DNA from: Deltaproteobacteria bacterium
Lineage (GTDB): Bacteria; Desulfobacterota; DSM-4660; Desulfatiglandales; HGW-15
Length of the DNA: 64,000 nucleotides
Assembly: GCA_019310485.1 (NCBI GenBank)
Contig: JAFDEF010000006.1
Location: 34,861-98,860, forward strand
Direction: 5' to 3'
The notes beneath the pieces were generated by a model. That model was not told the DNA's origin. It saw only the letters and a program-made list of their open reading frames with translations, and made no database searches. Positions 51,473 to 61,034 of the stretch are shown piece by piece (position 1 is the first letter of the stretch; each line of letters opens with the position of its first letter). The position numbers and the translations under genes are program-made.

Positions 51473-51871
51473 TTACACGTAATCCCCGCGGTAAAACTTG
51501 AATACTGCAACATTCGCGGTCAGGGTCAAGTCTTTGACCAGGCAGTGGAGCTCAGCGTTAGCACGTGTTTTATCCATAGCCTCGGTTGGAAAAAGATTCG
51601 CCTCCTGCTCTATACTTGCAACCAGTGGCTGGAGATCCTTCAATGTTTTTGTTGGATCGTTCAATTGCCTGCAATACTCATCCAACAGATTAAGTACCTT
51701 ATTGCTTTGTTTAATAATAAGCGAACTCGCCTCAGCAGTTCCCTGGAAAATCGGCGGGTTAATCTCAGATAGCTTGTGATCCAGAATTTGCTTGAACCCG
51801 CCTTTGCTATTGACCTTGTTATGTGCAATCGGGATCGTGTTTGACAAATTATCTATTTCATTTATTTTCAT
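51473..51871 (-). CDS. Unknown small helical protein between flrA-like and cheY
   Basis: 132 aa, no signal peptide or transmembrane helix. Predicted helical with a proline-bounded middle (IIKQSNKVLNLLDEYCRQLN, then TKTLKDLQPLVASIEQEANL) and an aromatic C-terminus (VAVFKFYRGDYV). The N-terminus (KINEIDNL) resembles the short export-type N-termini of flagellar secreted proteins, but this is weak. No family recognised. Same strand and 100 bp after cheY. Confidence 0.6.
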   Translation of the reverse strand: MKINEIDNLSNTIPIAHNKVNSKGGFKQILDHKLSEINPPIFQGTAEASSLIIKQSNKVLNLLDEYCRQLNDPTKTLKDLQPLVASIEQEANLFPTEAMDKTRANAELHCLVKDLTLTANVAVFKFYRGDYV

Positions 51872-51971
51872 ATTTCAACCCCTTTCTTTTAGCACTAAGC
51901 CATCATCAAGGGATGGATGACGGGCCGCGGTTCATAAAGTACCGCCGCAGTCGGGGAGAGAAAAGCACGAA

Positions 51972-52349
51972 TCAAGAAGTGAATACCTTGTTCAATTTTT
52001 CACCAACTGTTTCCGCCGTGAATGGCTTTACTATGTAACTGCTTACTCCCGCTTTAACAGCCTCTATGATATTTTCTTTTTGTGCTTCTGCTGTAACCAT
52101 GATGAAAGGAATACCCTTTAGTGAATCATCTGATTTCATGCTCTTCAGCAGGTCGATACCCGAAACCTCCGGCATATTCCAATCACAAAGCACTAGGCCA
52201 TAGTCGTCTTTCTTTAGCTCTTTCAGAGCATTCCTTCCATTATCAGCCTCGCTGATGTTCGTAAAGCCGATCTGCCTGAGGATATTCTTTAAGATCCTCC
52301 TCATTGTGGCAAAATCATCAACTATGAGAACCTTCATATTTAGATCCAT
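51972..52349 (-). CDS. cheY: Chemotaxis response regulator CheY
   Basis: 125 aa stand-alone receiver. Acidic pair DD11-12, phospho-Asp56 in LCDWNMP, Thr in MVTAEA and Lys in VKPF; the DWNMPEVSG segment is the classical CheY signature. GGAGGG lies nine bases before ATG. Next to cheZ, its phosphatase, so this is the motor-binding CheY. Confidence 0.96.
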   Translation of the reverse strand: MDLNMKVLIVDDFATMRRILKNILRQIGFTNISEADNGRNALKELKKDDYGLVLCDWNMPEVSGIDLLKSMKSDDSLKGIPFIMVTAEAQKENIIEAVKAGVSSYIVKPFTAETVGEKLNKVFTS

Positions 52350-52379
52350 GAAAGCGTTCCCTCCTGTTCAGGTAAGATT

Positions 52380-53153
52380 TCAAATGCTTGCCAAAAGCGC
52401 ATCTATATCCTCTTGGTCAAGGCCTTCTCCTTCTTTTTGGGGACCTGCCAATTCCACCACCTTTTGCTCCACTGCCTTTTCCAGTTCATCGCTTGTGATA
52501 TTTGGATTTTTTTCCCTTTCCGTGAGCTTAATGCCAAAAGAGATAACCATCCTCTTAATCTTTTCCTCTGTCTGGCTCATAAGGTCGATGACACGCTTAA
52601 TCCTCTGCCCAGTGAGATCCTGGAAACTCATTTGAACGAACGAATCCGATATGCGGGATGAAAAATCTTCCATCGTTGACTCAATGCTATTAATAAAGGG
52701 AGAGATAGCGCTGAGCACGTGGCCGTGTATCTTTTCTGTTCCACCAGGCATCACAAATGCTTCTTGCTTCAAAGACGTCAAGGATTTCTTGATCGCCTCG
52801 GTGCCCTCCTGCATAGCTTCGAGGTTGTCCATGATTTTGTTAGCCGCTGTTTCAGTAGCCTCGATGATGGTCTGAAGCTGGTCAGCAGTCTGAGGAGCGT
52901 ATTTTGTTGCAATCTCCGTGAGGTGTGGGTGAATTTTTGATCTAAGTTCTTTCCTGAAATCAATAATCATCAAAGCGAGTTCTTTTACCTGTCCCGTCAT
53001 TTCATAGGCTAGGTTTTTGAAAAAGCCGTCACGTTCGGAGCATAAGTTGCTGCTAATCGCCTGTCCTATAAAATTCATTAGCTCATTTATCTCTTTTTTT
53101 GTAAGCTTGCCGTTCACGATCCGGGTGATTTCTTCTGTCAGGTCTTCTTTCAT
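52380..53153 (-). CDS. cheZ: CheY-P phosphatase CheZ
   Basis: 257 aa, long helical hairpin with the catalytic segment MSFQDLTGQRIKRVIDLM (Gln inside) and a C-terminal CheY-binding tail GLDQEDIDALLASI after an acidic linker. ATG at 53153 is preferred over a TTG at 53204 that would overlap cheB. Confidence 0.93.
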   Translation of the reverse strand: MKEDLTEEITRIVNGKLTKKEINELMNFIGQAISSNLCSERDGFFKNLAYEMTGQVKELALMIIDFRKELRSKIHPHLTEIATKYAPQTADQLQTIIEATETAANKIMDNLEAMQEGTEAIKKSLTSLKQEAFVMPGGTEKIHGHVLSAISPFINSIESTMEDFSSRISDSFVQMSFQDLTGQRIKRVIDLMSQTEEKIKRMVISFGIKLTEREKNPNITSDELEKAVEQKVVELAGPQKEGEGLDQEDIDALLASI

Positions 53154-53178
53154 CCTTTCAATTCCTCCTCTTTTGCAA

Positions 53179-54240
<1,062 letters not shown>

Positions 54241-54315
54241 TCATGGAACGGTCCTCTGACTTTGAACGCTTCTGAGAAACACTGAATCCGGCACAGTTTT
54301 TTCAACTCTCTGCTT

Positions 54316-54798
54316 TCAGGCTTTAGATTCGCTAATCGTAATTCCCATTGCCAGGCGATGGTTTTCTGTCTGCATGAAAAGAGTCTCTCCTTTCGGCTCT
54401 TTTCCCGAATCGCAAGAAAGCTCCATTTCTTCCATTAATTCCGGGAGACCCAGATGAAAGGCTCCCCCCTTGTCCACAAGGGATAACATGTGCCCTCCCA
54501 CCATGTTGAGGGCTTCTTTCAATGTGTCTTTTTCTTGTTCCTTGCTAATTTCATCTTTTTCAAGGCCGAGGAAACTTGCCGTAATTTCGGTAGCCAGTGC
54601 CGCAGGCATTAGCAGATACAAGGAACCCTGCAAGGGGCCGCTGAAATTAATGGTTGATCCGATTAGTGGCCGGTGGTGAGAAAACCACTCTTCCAGACTA
54701 TGGGCGCTGTCGGCAAAGTGCACCGGCTGAAAGAACATTCGGTCCATTACGTTAGAAGTCGCATCCTTCAAAGCTCTCGTCATTTTCTCTCTGTCCAT
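54316..54798 (-). CDS. CheX/CheC-like chemotaxis phosphatase-fold protein
   Basis: 160 aa with the CheX-type fold pattern: GSTINFSGPLQGSLYLLM, then a helix EALNMVGGHMLSLVD containing the E-x2-N residues used by CheX/CheC to hydrolyse CheY-P. Only one such helix is clear, like CheX rather than CheC. Its start overlaps the end of the upstream receiver gene by 47 bp, suggesting the two act together. Confidence 0.72.
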   Translation of the reverse strand: MDREKMTRALKDATSNVMDRMFFQPVHFADSAHSLEEWFSHHRPLIGSTINFSGPLQGSLYLLMPAALATEITASFLGLEKDEISKEQEKDTLKEALNMVGGHMLSLVDKGGAFHLGLPELMEEMELSCDSGKEPKGETLFMQTENHRLAMGITISESKA

Positions 54799-55180
54799 CC
54801 TCAGCTTCCCCCATTATGGCGCTTAAGGTTCTTTTTATATCTTCGGGCACAAAAGGCTTTTTTATATAACCGCTCGCCCCTAGTTCCTCCGATTCCCTCA
54901 CGGCCTTATCACTGCCTTCCGTCGAAATCATTACGACAGGAATGGACTTCAATATCTCATCCTTTTTCATGGTGCTTAAGAGTTCCAGCCCGTTCATGTT
55001 GGGCATACTAATATCGGTCAGGACAAGATCGACCCATTCCGCTAGGAGCACTTTCATTGCATCTTTACCATCTGCGGCCTCCCAACATTGTCCAACATTG
55101 AATCCTGAAATTTTTACGATTTTTTTAATGATGGCCCTCATGGAAGAGGAATCATCAACAATCAAAACATTAAACGCCAT
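54752..55180 (-). CDS. Second CheY-like receiver
   Basis: 142 aa. Receiver residues DD9-10, Asp56 in VLTDISMPNMNGLELL, Thr in ISTEGSD, Lys in IKKPFVPED, plus a 20-residue acidic tail (MGEAEDGQRENDESFEG) lying within the overlap with the cheX-like gene. Probably a phosphate sink or adaptation input rather than the motor-binding CheY. Confidence 0.9.
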   Translation of the reverse strand: MAFNVLIVDDSSSMRAIIKKIVKISGFNVGQCWEAADGKDAMKVLLAEWVDLVLTDISMPNMNGLELLSTMKKDEILKSIPVVMISTEGSDKAVRESEELGASGYIKKPFVPEDIKRTLSAIMGEAEDGQRENDESFEGCDF

Positions 55181-56041
55181 TTAGCGCCCTCCTCCTGAAA
55201 GGTTAACAAGCTCTTGGACTCCTTTAATTTTTTCCCAAAAGGCGGCTATGGTTTTCTGAAGATCATGGGAGGAAAACTCCAGCCTGTTTACTATTTCCTG
55301 ATAGTATCTGTAGGCAAGGCCGTCCGCACCCAGCCCGACCCCGATCATCATGCAAATTGAATCAGCCAGATAAACAATCGGCGTATTGGGGTCATCTGAA
55401 GGGGCCCTGTTCGGGTTGTGATGGTTCCTGATGATGTCCACCATAACGGGTGGGAAATTCCAGCTTTCAGCAACCTTGGCGCCCAGACCGGCATGGTCTA
55501 TACCGATGATCTCTTTCTCCGCCTCTATAAAGGATAGCCCCCTGGTTTGAACAGCGGTATTAATCTCCTCGAAAGAATCTTTCACATAAGTGTGCAGAAT
55601 CAGCTTTCCTATATCTTTTAGGAGTGCGGAAGTGAATACAAGCGAGATATTTCCCAGGCGTTTCTTTTCCGCCAGGTCCTGCGCAATGATGGCCGAGGCT
55701 ACGGAGTACTGCCATAGCTCCCCCTCGCCAAGATCGTAGCCTTTTTGGGCGGTCTTGAAATTGTAAGCCGTACTGCCCATCACGACGAGGTTTGCTACTT
55801 TGCTCAGTCCCAAATAAGCCACTGCTTGCTGGACAGAAACTATTTTTTGCATCAAACCAAAATAGGAAGAATTGCATACCCTCAGCAGGTTGGCGGTTAT
55901 GCTTTGATCGTACTTGATTACTTCCACCAACTCCCTCAAAGAGCTTTGGGGATCGCAGCAAAGGTCTATAACCCTGTGAGCTATGTGAGAGACGGGCTTT
56001 AAGGTAACGATTTCACTTAGTATTTTGTCTATTTCCGTCAT
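55181..56041 (-). CDS. HDOD-domain protein
   Basis: 286 aa HDOD protein: EIVTLKPVSHIAHRVIDLCC, IKYDQSITANLLRVCNSSYF, ALLKDIGKLILHTY and IGIDHAGLGAKVAESWNFPP. HDOD proteins are signalling scaffolds related to HD phosphohydrolases but usually not catalytic. ATG at 56041 overlaps the cheD stop (ATGA) with AGGAA upstream, so it is coupled to cheD. Stop abuts the next ATG directly. Confidence 0.9.
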   Translation of the reverse strand: MTEIDKILSEIVTLKPVSHIAHRVIDLCCDPQSSLRELVEVIKYDQSITANLLRVCNSSYFGLMQKIVSVQQAVAYLGLSKVANLVVMGSTAYNFKTAQKGYDLGEGELWQYSVASAIIAQDLAEKKRLGNISLVFTSALLKDIGKLILHTYVKDSFEEINTAVQTRGLSFIEAEKEIIGIDHAGLGAKVAESWNFPPVMVDIIRNHHNPNRAPSDDPNTPIVYLADSICMMIGVGLGADGLAYRYYQEIVNRLEFSSHDLQKTIAAFWEKIKGVQELVNLSGGGR

Positions 56042-56520
56042 ATCTTCCTGAGCCCCGTACCGGATGTTTTTAGCCATGCCTGGCCGGTTCCCACCTCCAG
56101 CTTGATCGTCCTATTGGCAGTCCCGCCCACATCCTCAAAGTCGATCATGACGTTGTTCTTCCAGAACATTTTTCTTAACAGGGTATGGTTCCTTTTGCCG
56201 ATATTAAAAAGGCCGTTCTGATCAAGTATGTGTGACGCTCCAGCCACTATAACCCTTAGCCGGCCCTTTTTCGCCCCCAGCCCGTATGCTCCTTTAAAGA
56301 GAAGAGGTATCCCGGTATCGCCGAACATATAGGGATTTTTTTGTGCCTTGCTCTTATCAAAAGATGATTCTGGGAGCATGTAGTGCAGCAAACCTCCTAC
56401 TTTTGCGACCGGATCATGTATTGCCAGCCCGATACACGAGCCAAGGGAATGAGTGACAAGAACGACCTCGGGATCATCGCTCAGCTTCATGTCTGCCACG
56501 CCAACGACCAGGTTCTTCAT
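56038..56520 (-). CDS. cheD: Chemoreceptor glutamine deamidase CheD
   Basis: 160 aa. Catalytic Cys29 in THSLGSCIGLAIHD and His46 in GGLLHYMLP, with KAQKNPYMFGDTGIPLLF also conserved. Deamidates receptors and, in systems with CheC/CheX, modulates the phosphatase. ATG overlaps the cheA stop by one base (TAATG). Confidence 0.95.
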   Translation of the reverse strand: MKNLVVGVADMKLSDDPEVVLVTHSLGSCIGLAIHDPVAKVGGLLHYMLPESSFDKSKAQKNPYMFGDTGIPLLFKGAYGLGAKKGRLRVIVAGASHILDQNGLFNIGKRNHTLLRKMFWKNNVMIDFEDVGGTANRTIKLEVGTGQAWLKTSGTGLRKI

Positions 56521-58787
56521 TACTGTTCTCCAAAGGCAATGTTCAGAATCCCGCCGATATCAAGAATGAGGCCGACCCTGCCGTCTCCCATGATCGCCCC
56601 ACCCGCTATCCCTTTCACGTTCTTGAGCCACCCGCCGAGACTTTTGATAACAACTTCTTCCTTCCCAAGGAGTTCGTCAATGAGCAAGCACAGTTTTCTT
56701 TCTTGATTTTCTACAACCACTACCAGCCTTTCCCATGGGGGTCTTTCAGGTTTATCCTCGGACATGTTTCCATTATGGTTGAATAGCCGATCCAGTCTTA
56801 TCAGGGGAACTAACTTGTTCCTAACTAGCATCATTTCTCCTTTGTCGTTAAGCGTGTGGTAGTCCGTTTCCCGGGGTTTGAAAGATTCCTGGATGTTGAG
56901 CGTGGGAATGATATATCTTTGCCTGGATACGCTTATCACCATTCCATCCATGATAGCCAGCGTTAGGGGCAGACGAATTGTGACTGTTGTGCCTTTACCT
57001 GGCGTTGAATGCACATCAAGTCTTCCCTTCAGAGTTTCAACGATCTTGCTCTTTACGACGTCCATACCAACACCGCGGCCGGATATGTCCGTGATTTTTT
57101 CTGCCGTTGAAAAGCCGGGATGGAATATGAGGTTGTTTATCTCCGCATCGGTAAGTTTCTGCCCCTGCTTCACAAGGCCGTTGGCCACGGCTTTTTCCAG
57201 GATTTTTTCCCTGTCCAATCCCTTGCCGTCGTCCTCAATCTCTATGACAATGTCACCTCCCTTGTGATAAGCTCTCAAGAAAATGGATCCCCGCCTGGGC
57301 TTGCCAGCCTTTTCCCTCTCTTGTGGGGTCTCAAGGCCGTGGTCGACAGAGTTCCTGATCATATGAACCATTGGTTCATAAATCTCTTCCACCATATTTC
57401 TGTCTATCTCTGTGTCTTCTCCCGACATCACAAGCTGGACTTCCTTGCCTGCCTTCTTTGCCAGGTCCCTCACCAGGCGCAGCATTTTTTGAAAGGTGTT
57501 TTTTATGGGCTCCATTCTGAGCGCCATGGCCGTTCTTTGAAGCTCAGATGTGATCTGGCTCAACTGGCTGGAAATACGATCCAGATTCCTGTCACGGCTT
57601 GTCCTGATAACTTCATTTTGCCTCAGTATTGACTGGGCAATTGCCAGCTCTCCGACCATGTCAACCACGCTGTCCAGCTTTCGTGTATCGATCTTTACAC
57701 TGAGGGCGACAGGCCCGCTAAATCTTTTTTGCTCTCTGAGAGCGGAGACGACCTCTTTGGGCGCGACCTTGTTTTCCTCGACAAGAATTTCCCCTATTTT
57801 CCTTCCTTTTTCTTGTTTCTGTGTTTCGAGCGCGCTCTTCACATCTTTTTCGGAAACTGCTCCCTTGCTGAGCAATATTTCGCCAAGGGGTTTTTTATCC
57901 AGTCCTTCAGCCTGCTTAATGCAGTGCTCTATCCTTGCAATCAGGGGCCCGATGTCGGTTGGCCCTTCTTTAGGAGACTCCGTTTCGAGAGAGGCATGAA
58001 CGCTTTCAATCATTTTTTTCAGTGTGTCCGCGCTCTCAAGCACTAGGTCCACCATCTCGGCGTCCATGTGCAGTGATCCGTTTCTTGCCCTGTCCAGAAG
58101 GTTTTCCGAGATGTGGGCTAGATGGTTGATTTTTGTAAAATTGAGAAAGCCGGATACACCTTTGATCGTATGAAAAGGTCTGAAAATGGCATTTATGGTT
58201 TCAAGGTCAGTAGGGTCCTGCTCAAGGTCCATCACTTTCACTTCGATTGTTCCAAGGTTTTCCAGGGATTCAGTCACAAAATCCGCGATTATCTCTCTGT
58301 CCTCTTGCCGTAATTGAGCACGCGGCTCCTGTTCTCTATCTTTTTTGTTCCCTTTCGAGCCACCCTCTGTTGCGTTTGGCTCTTGTGGGCTTTTTTCTAC
58401 TTGTTTCTTCTCATTTGTTTGAGCTTTAGTGGGAGCTGGGTGGGGAGTCGGTTTTTCGCAGCCTAAGCTTGATAAAAGAGAGGCAATTTGCTTATCAGAG
58501 CCTGTACCCGCTAGAATGTTCCTGGTTATTTCCTGTAGTTGAGAGATGCCCTTCTCAAAAGGAGAGAGGTCCAATTCTTCCCCCAAAATAACCTTTTCAA
58601 GATATTCTTTCATCGCCCCCACGACAGATATAAGGCGATGGTCTTGTGCTTCAACGGATAACTGCTCCATAGCCTCCAGGTTTTTCAGTGCTTCCCCGAG
58701 ACCTGGAATGTCTCCCGGCTCCAGCATTACGCTTCGGAGGGCGAGTGAGTCAATTTGCTCAAGGAGCTTTTTCAATGTGTTGTCCAT
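56520..58787 (-). CDS. cheA: Chemotaxis histidine kinase CheA with duplicated insert
   Basis: 755 aa. Residues 1-110 form a helical region of unknown type, then a Glu/Lys/Pro linker, an HPt domain with His206 in PFHTIKGVSGFLN, an insert, the dimerisation domain (about 365-430), HATPase (NSVDHGLETP, DDGKGLDREK, GRGVGMDVVKS) and a C-terminal CheW-like domain. The insert holds two tandem copies (301-325, 331-355) of a GEIL...V...AL..QK motif like the N-domain of GspE/PilB secretion ATPases. No CheY/CheB-binding P2 domain is obvious. Confidence 0.94.
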   Translation of the reverse strand: MDNTLKKLLEQIDSLALRSVMLEPGDIPGLGEALKNLEAMEQLSVEAQDHRLISVVGAMKEYLEKVILGEELDLSPFEKGISQLQEITRNILAGTGSDKQIASLLSSLGCEKPTPHPAPTKAQTNEKKQVEKSPQEPNATEGGSKGNKKDREQEPRAQLRQEDREIIADFVTESLENLGTIEVKVMDLEQDPTDLETINAIFRPFHTIKGVSGFLNFTKINHLAHISENLLDRARNGSLHMDAEMVDLVLESADTLKKMIESVHASLETESPKEGPTDIGPLIARIEHCIKQAEGLDKKPLGEILLSKGAVSEKDVKSALETQKQEKGRKIGEILVEENKVAPKEVVSALREQKRFSGPVALSVKIDTRKLDSVVDMVGELAIAQSILRQNEVIRTSRDRNLDRISSQLSQITSELQRTAMALRMEPIKNTFQKMLRLVRDLAKKAGKEVQLVMSGEDTEIDRNMVEEIYEPMVHMIRNSVDHGLETPQEREKAGKPRRGSIFLRAYHKGGDIVIEIEDDGKGLDREKILEKAVANGLVKQGQKLTDAEINNLIFHPGFSTAEKITDISGRGVGMDVVKSKIVETLKGRLDVHSTPGKGTTVTIRLPLTLAIMDGMVISVSRQRYIIPTLNIQESFKPRETDYHTLNDKGEMMLVRNKLVPLIRLDRLFNHNGNMSEDKPERPPWERLVVVVENQERKLCLLIDELLGKEEVVIKSLGGWLKNVKGIAGGAIMGDGRVGLILDIGGILNIAFGEQ

Positions 58788-58789
58788 GT

Positions 58790-59623
58790 TTAGACCTTTT
58801 TGAAAATAGCAGGTTGGATGTATTTAAAGTTATGCCTCAGGCCTGTGAGGCTTTCCGAATGACCTATGAATAGGTACCCCCCCGGAGCAAGGGTGCGGTA
58901 GAGTTTTTCTACCAGCATCTGCCTGGTAGGGGTATCAAAGTAGATCATGACGTTGCGGCAGAAAATCACATCAAAAGGTTTATCGAACTGAAATTCTTCT
59001 ATCAGGTTTAGCCTCTCAAACTTCACCTTTTCCCTTATTTCCTTTTTGACTCTGAAATACCCCTTCCACCTGTTGCGGCCTTTCTGGAAGTACCTCCTTC
59101 CCAGTTTCGGGGGTATTTTGTTTGTTTTTTCCTGCTTATATATGCCGGTCCTAGCCATTGCCAGGACCTTGGTCGAGAGGTCAGTTGCCAGGATCTCAAT
59201 CTGGTGTTCAGCGGAAGGGCCGAGAGCTTCAAAGGCAGTCATGGCCATGGTGTAAGCCTCTTCTCCGGAAGAGCACCCTGCGCTCCAGAGCCTTAGCTGC
59301 TTATCTTTTGAAGATTGCCTGCTTCTTGCCATCTCAGGGAAAACCTCTTTCTCCAAGAAGTCAAAATGCTGGGGCTCTCTAAAGAAATAAGTCAGGTTGG
59401 TGGACAGGGCATTAAGCAAGAGGGTCAGCTCATATCCGCTTGTGTCATTTATAACACGGGAATAGTACTCCCTGAAAGAGCTGAACTCTCTTTCCCTGAG
59501 TATCTTTGCCAGTCTGGCCTTAAGGAGCTCTTTTTTGCCGTCATGCAGATTGATGCCCGCAACATCATAGACATAGCGACTGAACTTCTTGAAATCATTT
59601 TCTTCGAATGCAAGTTCAGGCAT
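58790..59623 (-). CDS. cheR: Chemoreceptor methyltransferase CheR
   Basis: 277 aa S-adenosylmethionine-dependent methyltransferase. N-terminal helical domain (FKKFSRYVYDVAGINLHDGK), SAM site LRLWSAGCSSGEEAYTMAM, and FDVIFCRNVMIYFDTPTRQM with C-terminal GGYLFIGHSESL. ATG overlaps the PilZ gene stop (TGATG). Confidence 0.97.
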   Translation of the reverse strand: MPELAFEENDFKKFSRYVYDVAGINLHDGKKELLKARLAKILREREFSSFREYYSRVINDTSGYELTLLLNALSTNLTYFFREPQHFDFLEKEVFPEMARSRQSSKDKQLRLWSAGCSSGEEAYTMAMTAFEALGPSAEHQIEILATDLSTKVLAMARTGIYKQEKTNKIPPKLGRRYFQKGRNRWKGYFRVKKEIREKVKFERLNLIEEFQFDKPFDVIFCRNVMIYFDTPTRQMLVEKLYRTLAPGGYLFIGHSESLTGLRHNFKYIQPAIFKKV

Positions 59624-60225
59624 CAGGTTTCCGTGCTCCCGTGCTCTTTTCTTTTTGCGTTTCTGAGGCTTTGCCTTTGCTTCTTGAATATCCAGGATAT
59701 AATCGCTTCTCTGTCAGCCGGATCAAGGTCAAGGAATTTTACTCCATGTTTATAAAAAAGCCCTTCATCGCCACCTGCAGGCTTTGTCCATACGACTTCA
59801 CAATGAGAGTTGATAAGAATCATGGGGAACCTTGAAAGAACAAAGTTTACGGCGATGATGGTTCCCGGCTCCATGCTTTTCTCTGTTATAATGCTCATGC
59901 CCGAACCGCTGATATCCTCGCCCGTGCCCTGGCCAAGACTTGCCTTGTCCTTTTCGTCCTCTGACAACATGGCCACAATACGGTCTAGTTTTTCATCCAT
60001 GTTAACAAGGAAATTTATGAGGTTCGAGCTGATGTGAACCGTGCTTTCATCACTATTATCGGCTTCAGGAGGGCACAACATAAGGTTTTTCTTTTCTATG
60101 CCAAGACCCCTGTCATCGGAAGCTTTGATTGCTTCATATTCCTCGGGGCTGATAACTTTGAACCGGAGCTTAAGGGAAAAATTTTCCCTCACGTGAGAAC
60201 GTCTTTCCCTTGGGATTATGCCCAT
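59623..60225 (-). CDS. c-di-GMP-binding PilZ protein with helical insert
   Basis: 200 aa. The RxxxR motif (RSHVR, 9-13) and the DxSxxG motif (DISGSG, 104-109) are both intact, so c-di-GMP binding is likely. They are separated by about 90 residues instead of roughly 30, with an inserted heptad helix LINFLVNMDEKLDRIVAMLS like that of tetrameric PilZ proteins. First gene of the chemotaxis set, so it may connect c-di-GMP level to chemotaxis gene output or CheR action. Confidence 0.85.
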   Translation of the reverse strand: MGIIPRERRSHVRENFSLKLRFKVISPEEYEAIKASDDRGLGIEKKNLMLCPPEADNSDESTVHISSNLINFLVNMDEKLDRIVAMLSEDEKDKASLGQGTGEDISGSGMSIITEKSMEPGTIIAVNFVLSRFPMILINSHCEVVWTKPAGGDEGLFYKHGVKFLDLDPADREAIISWIFKKQRQSLRNAKRKEHGSTET

Positions 60226-60449
60226 CTGAAATTTACTCCAAGAAAAATTTTCTTCTCAACTACATGTTCTTAAGACGCTTACCTTTCCTAGGAAGCCTGC
60301 ATGCGCCCCGGGCACGTGAAACTTCAAAATCTTTACCAGGGGTCCCTAGAGCAGGTTATTGTATGCAAGAATTGTGGCATTACTCGTTGGGCCTAGCGGG
60401 AAAATTGCATCCCCCTCGCCATAAGAAAAGGAAGCTGCCAGAGGGAAAT

Positions 60450-60465
60450 TGCAATTATTATACCA
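60450..60465 (-). promoter_or_regulatory. Promoter candidate for pilZ-cheR-cheA operon
   Basis: Minus strand TGGTATAATAATTGCA. It can be read as an extended -10 sigma-70 promoter (TGGTATAAT, no good -35) or as a relaxed sigma-54 site (GG-N10-GC). It would leave a leader of about 210 bases before pilZ. Confidence 0.4.
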
Positions 60466-60562
60466 GCGTGCCCCTGGTAAAACCATTGCCTCGCACCCAA
60501 GGGAGCTCATCCCATGAAAAGGCTGCGCTCTTAGAGCATGTTCAGACAGAGCAATTAAAGCA

Positions 60563-60634
60563 GGGGCCCGCAGCAAGAACGGGTCCCCGTGTGACCTCTT
60601 GCCGGCGCCGGAGGCCGGGTAGAATCGCCGGGCA
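60563..60634. other. Tandem strong hairpins in the divergent region
   Basis: Two GC-rich stems in a row: GGGGCCCG/CGGGTCCCC (60563-60588) and TGCCGGCG/CGCCGGGCA (60600-60634, with inner CCGG/CCGG). They lie in the 809-bp non-coding stretch 60226-61034. No protein-like frame, tRNA or recognised riboswitch was seen there. They may end an unseen RNA or insulate the two divergent operons. Confidence 0.4.
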
Positions 60635-60868
60635 GGCAAATGGAGTTTCCCGCAGTGAAATGGCGGATTAACCACGGAAGATGTCAGGATTTTGACGCCG
60701 AGGGTGCCATGCTTATTGCCGCGGCCTAGCCCCGGATCCTGCCTTACAGATATAGTTTATAGGGAGCGATCAAGGTCTGTGGTGTGAGGAGCGCCAGGGG
60801 GTAACCCTGCCGGTGTGCTTGCCCGCAGCCCCGCTCCTCTGATCCCGTGATGATCCATAAGGAAAGTT

Positions 60869-60884
60869 TGGCACGATTCCTGCT
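60869..60884 (+). promoter_or_regulatory. Sigma-54 promoter for the 61035 receiver gene
   Basis: Plus strand TGGCACGATTCCTGCT, one mismatch (C for T) in the -12 box. Predicted start near 60895, so the leader (about 140 bases) contains the whole REP-like repeat before the start codon. Confidence 0.65.
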
Positions 60885-60905
60885 CCTATAAAACGCATAA
60901 AAATT

Positions 60906-60999
60906 TTTACCCCGTAGGAATGCCCCGTGCGGGAGCACGGGGATGGTAAATAAAGTTTTTTTCCGCTTTTTCGCACGGGGTTCAATGCCCCGTGCGAAA
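60906..60999. repeat. REP/BIME-like repeat, copy 2 with second palindrome
   Basis: 60906-60975 is identical to 28428-28497. The hairpin CCCCGTGC-GGGA-GCACGGGG is at 60923-60942. It then continues into a second, perfect 12-bp stem TTTCGCACGGGG/CCCCGTGCGAAA (60969-60980 and 60988-60999). AATGCCCCGTGCG occurs in both palindromes. This two-palindrome form resembles a BIME. It lies in the leader of the next gene. Confidence 0.8.
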
Positions 61000-61034
61000 T
61001 TCCACAGGGTTTACTTGCAGAAGGAGGAACAAGC

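Noticed and set aside
60364..60379. TGCCACAATTCTTGCA on the minus strand as a sigma-54 promoter for pilZ
   Set aside because: The essential GG at -24 is GC here; the site at 60450-60465 fits better, though it is also uncertain.
60346..60675. A 109-residue open frame on the minus strand in the divergent region
   Set aside because: Its composition is unlike neighbouring proteins, it spans the strong hairpins, and it has no ribosome site or family resemblance.
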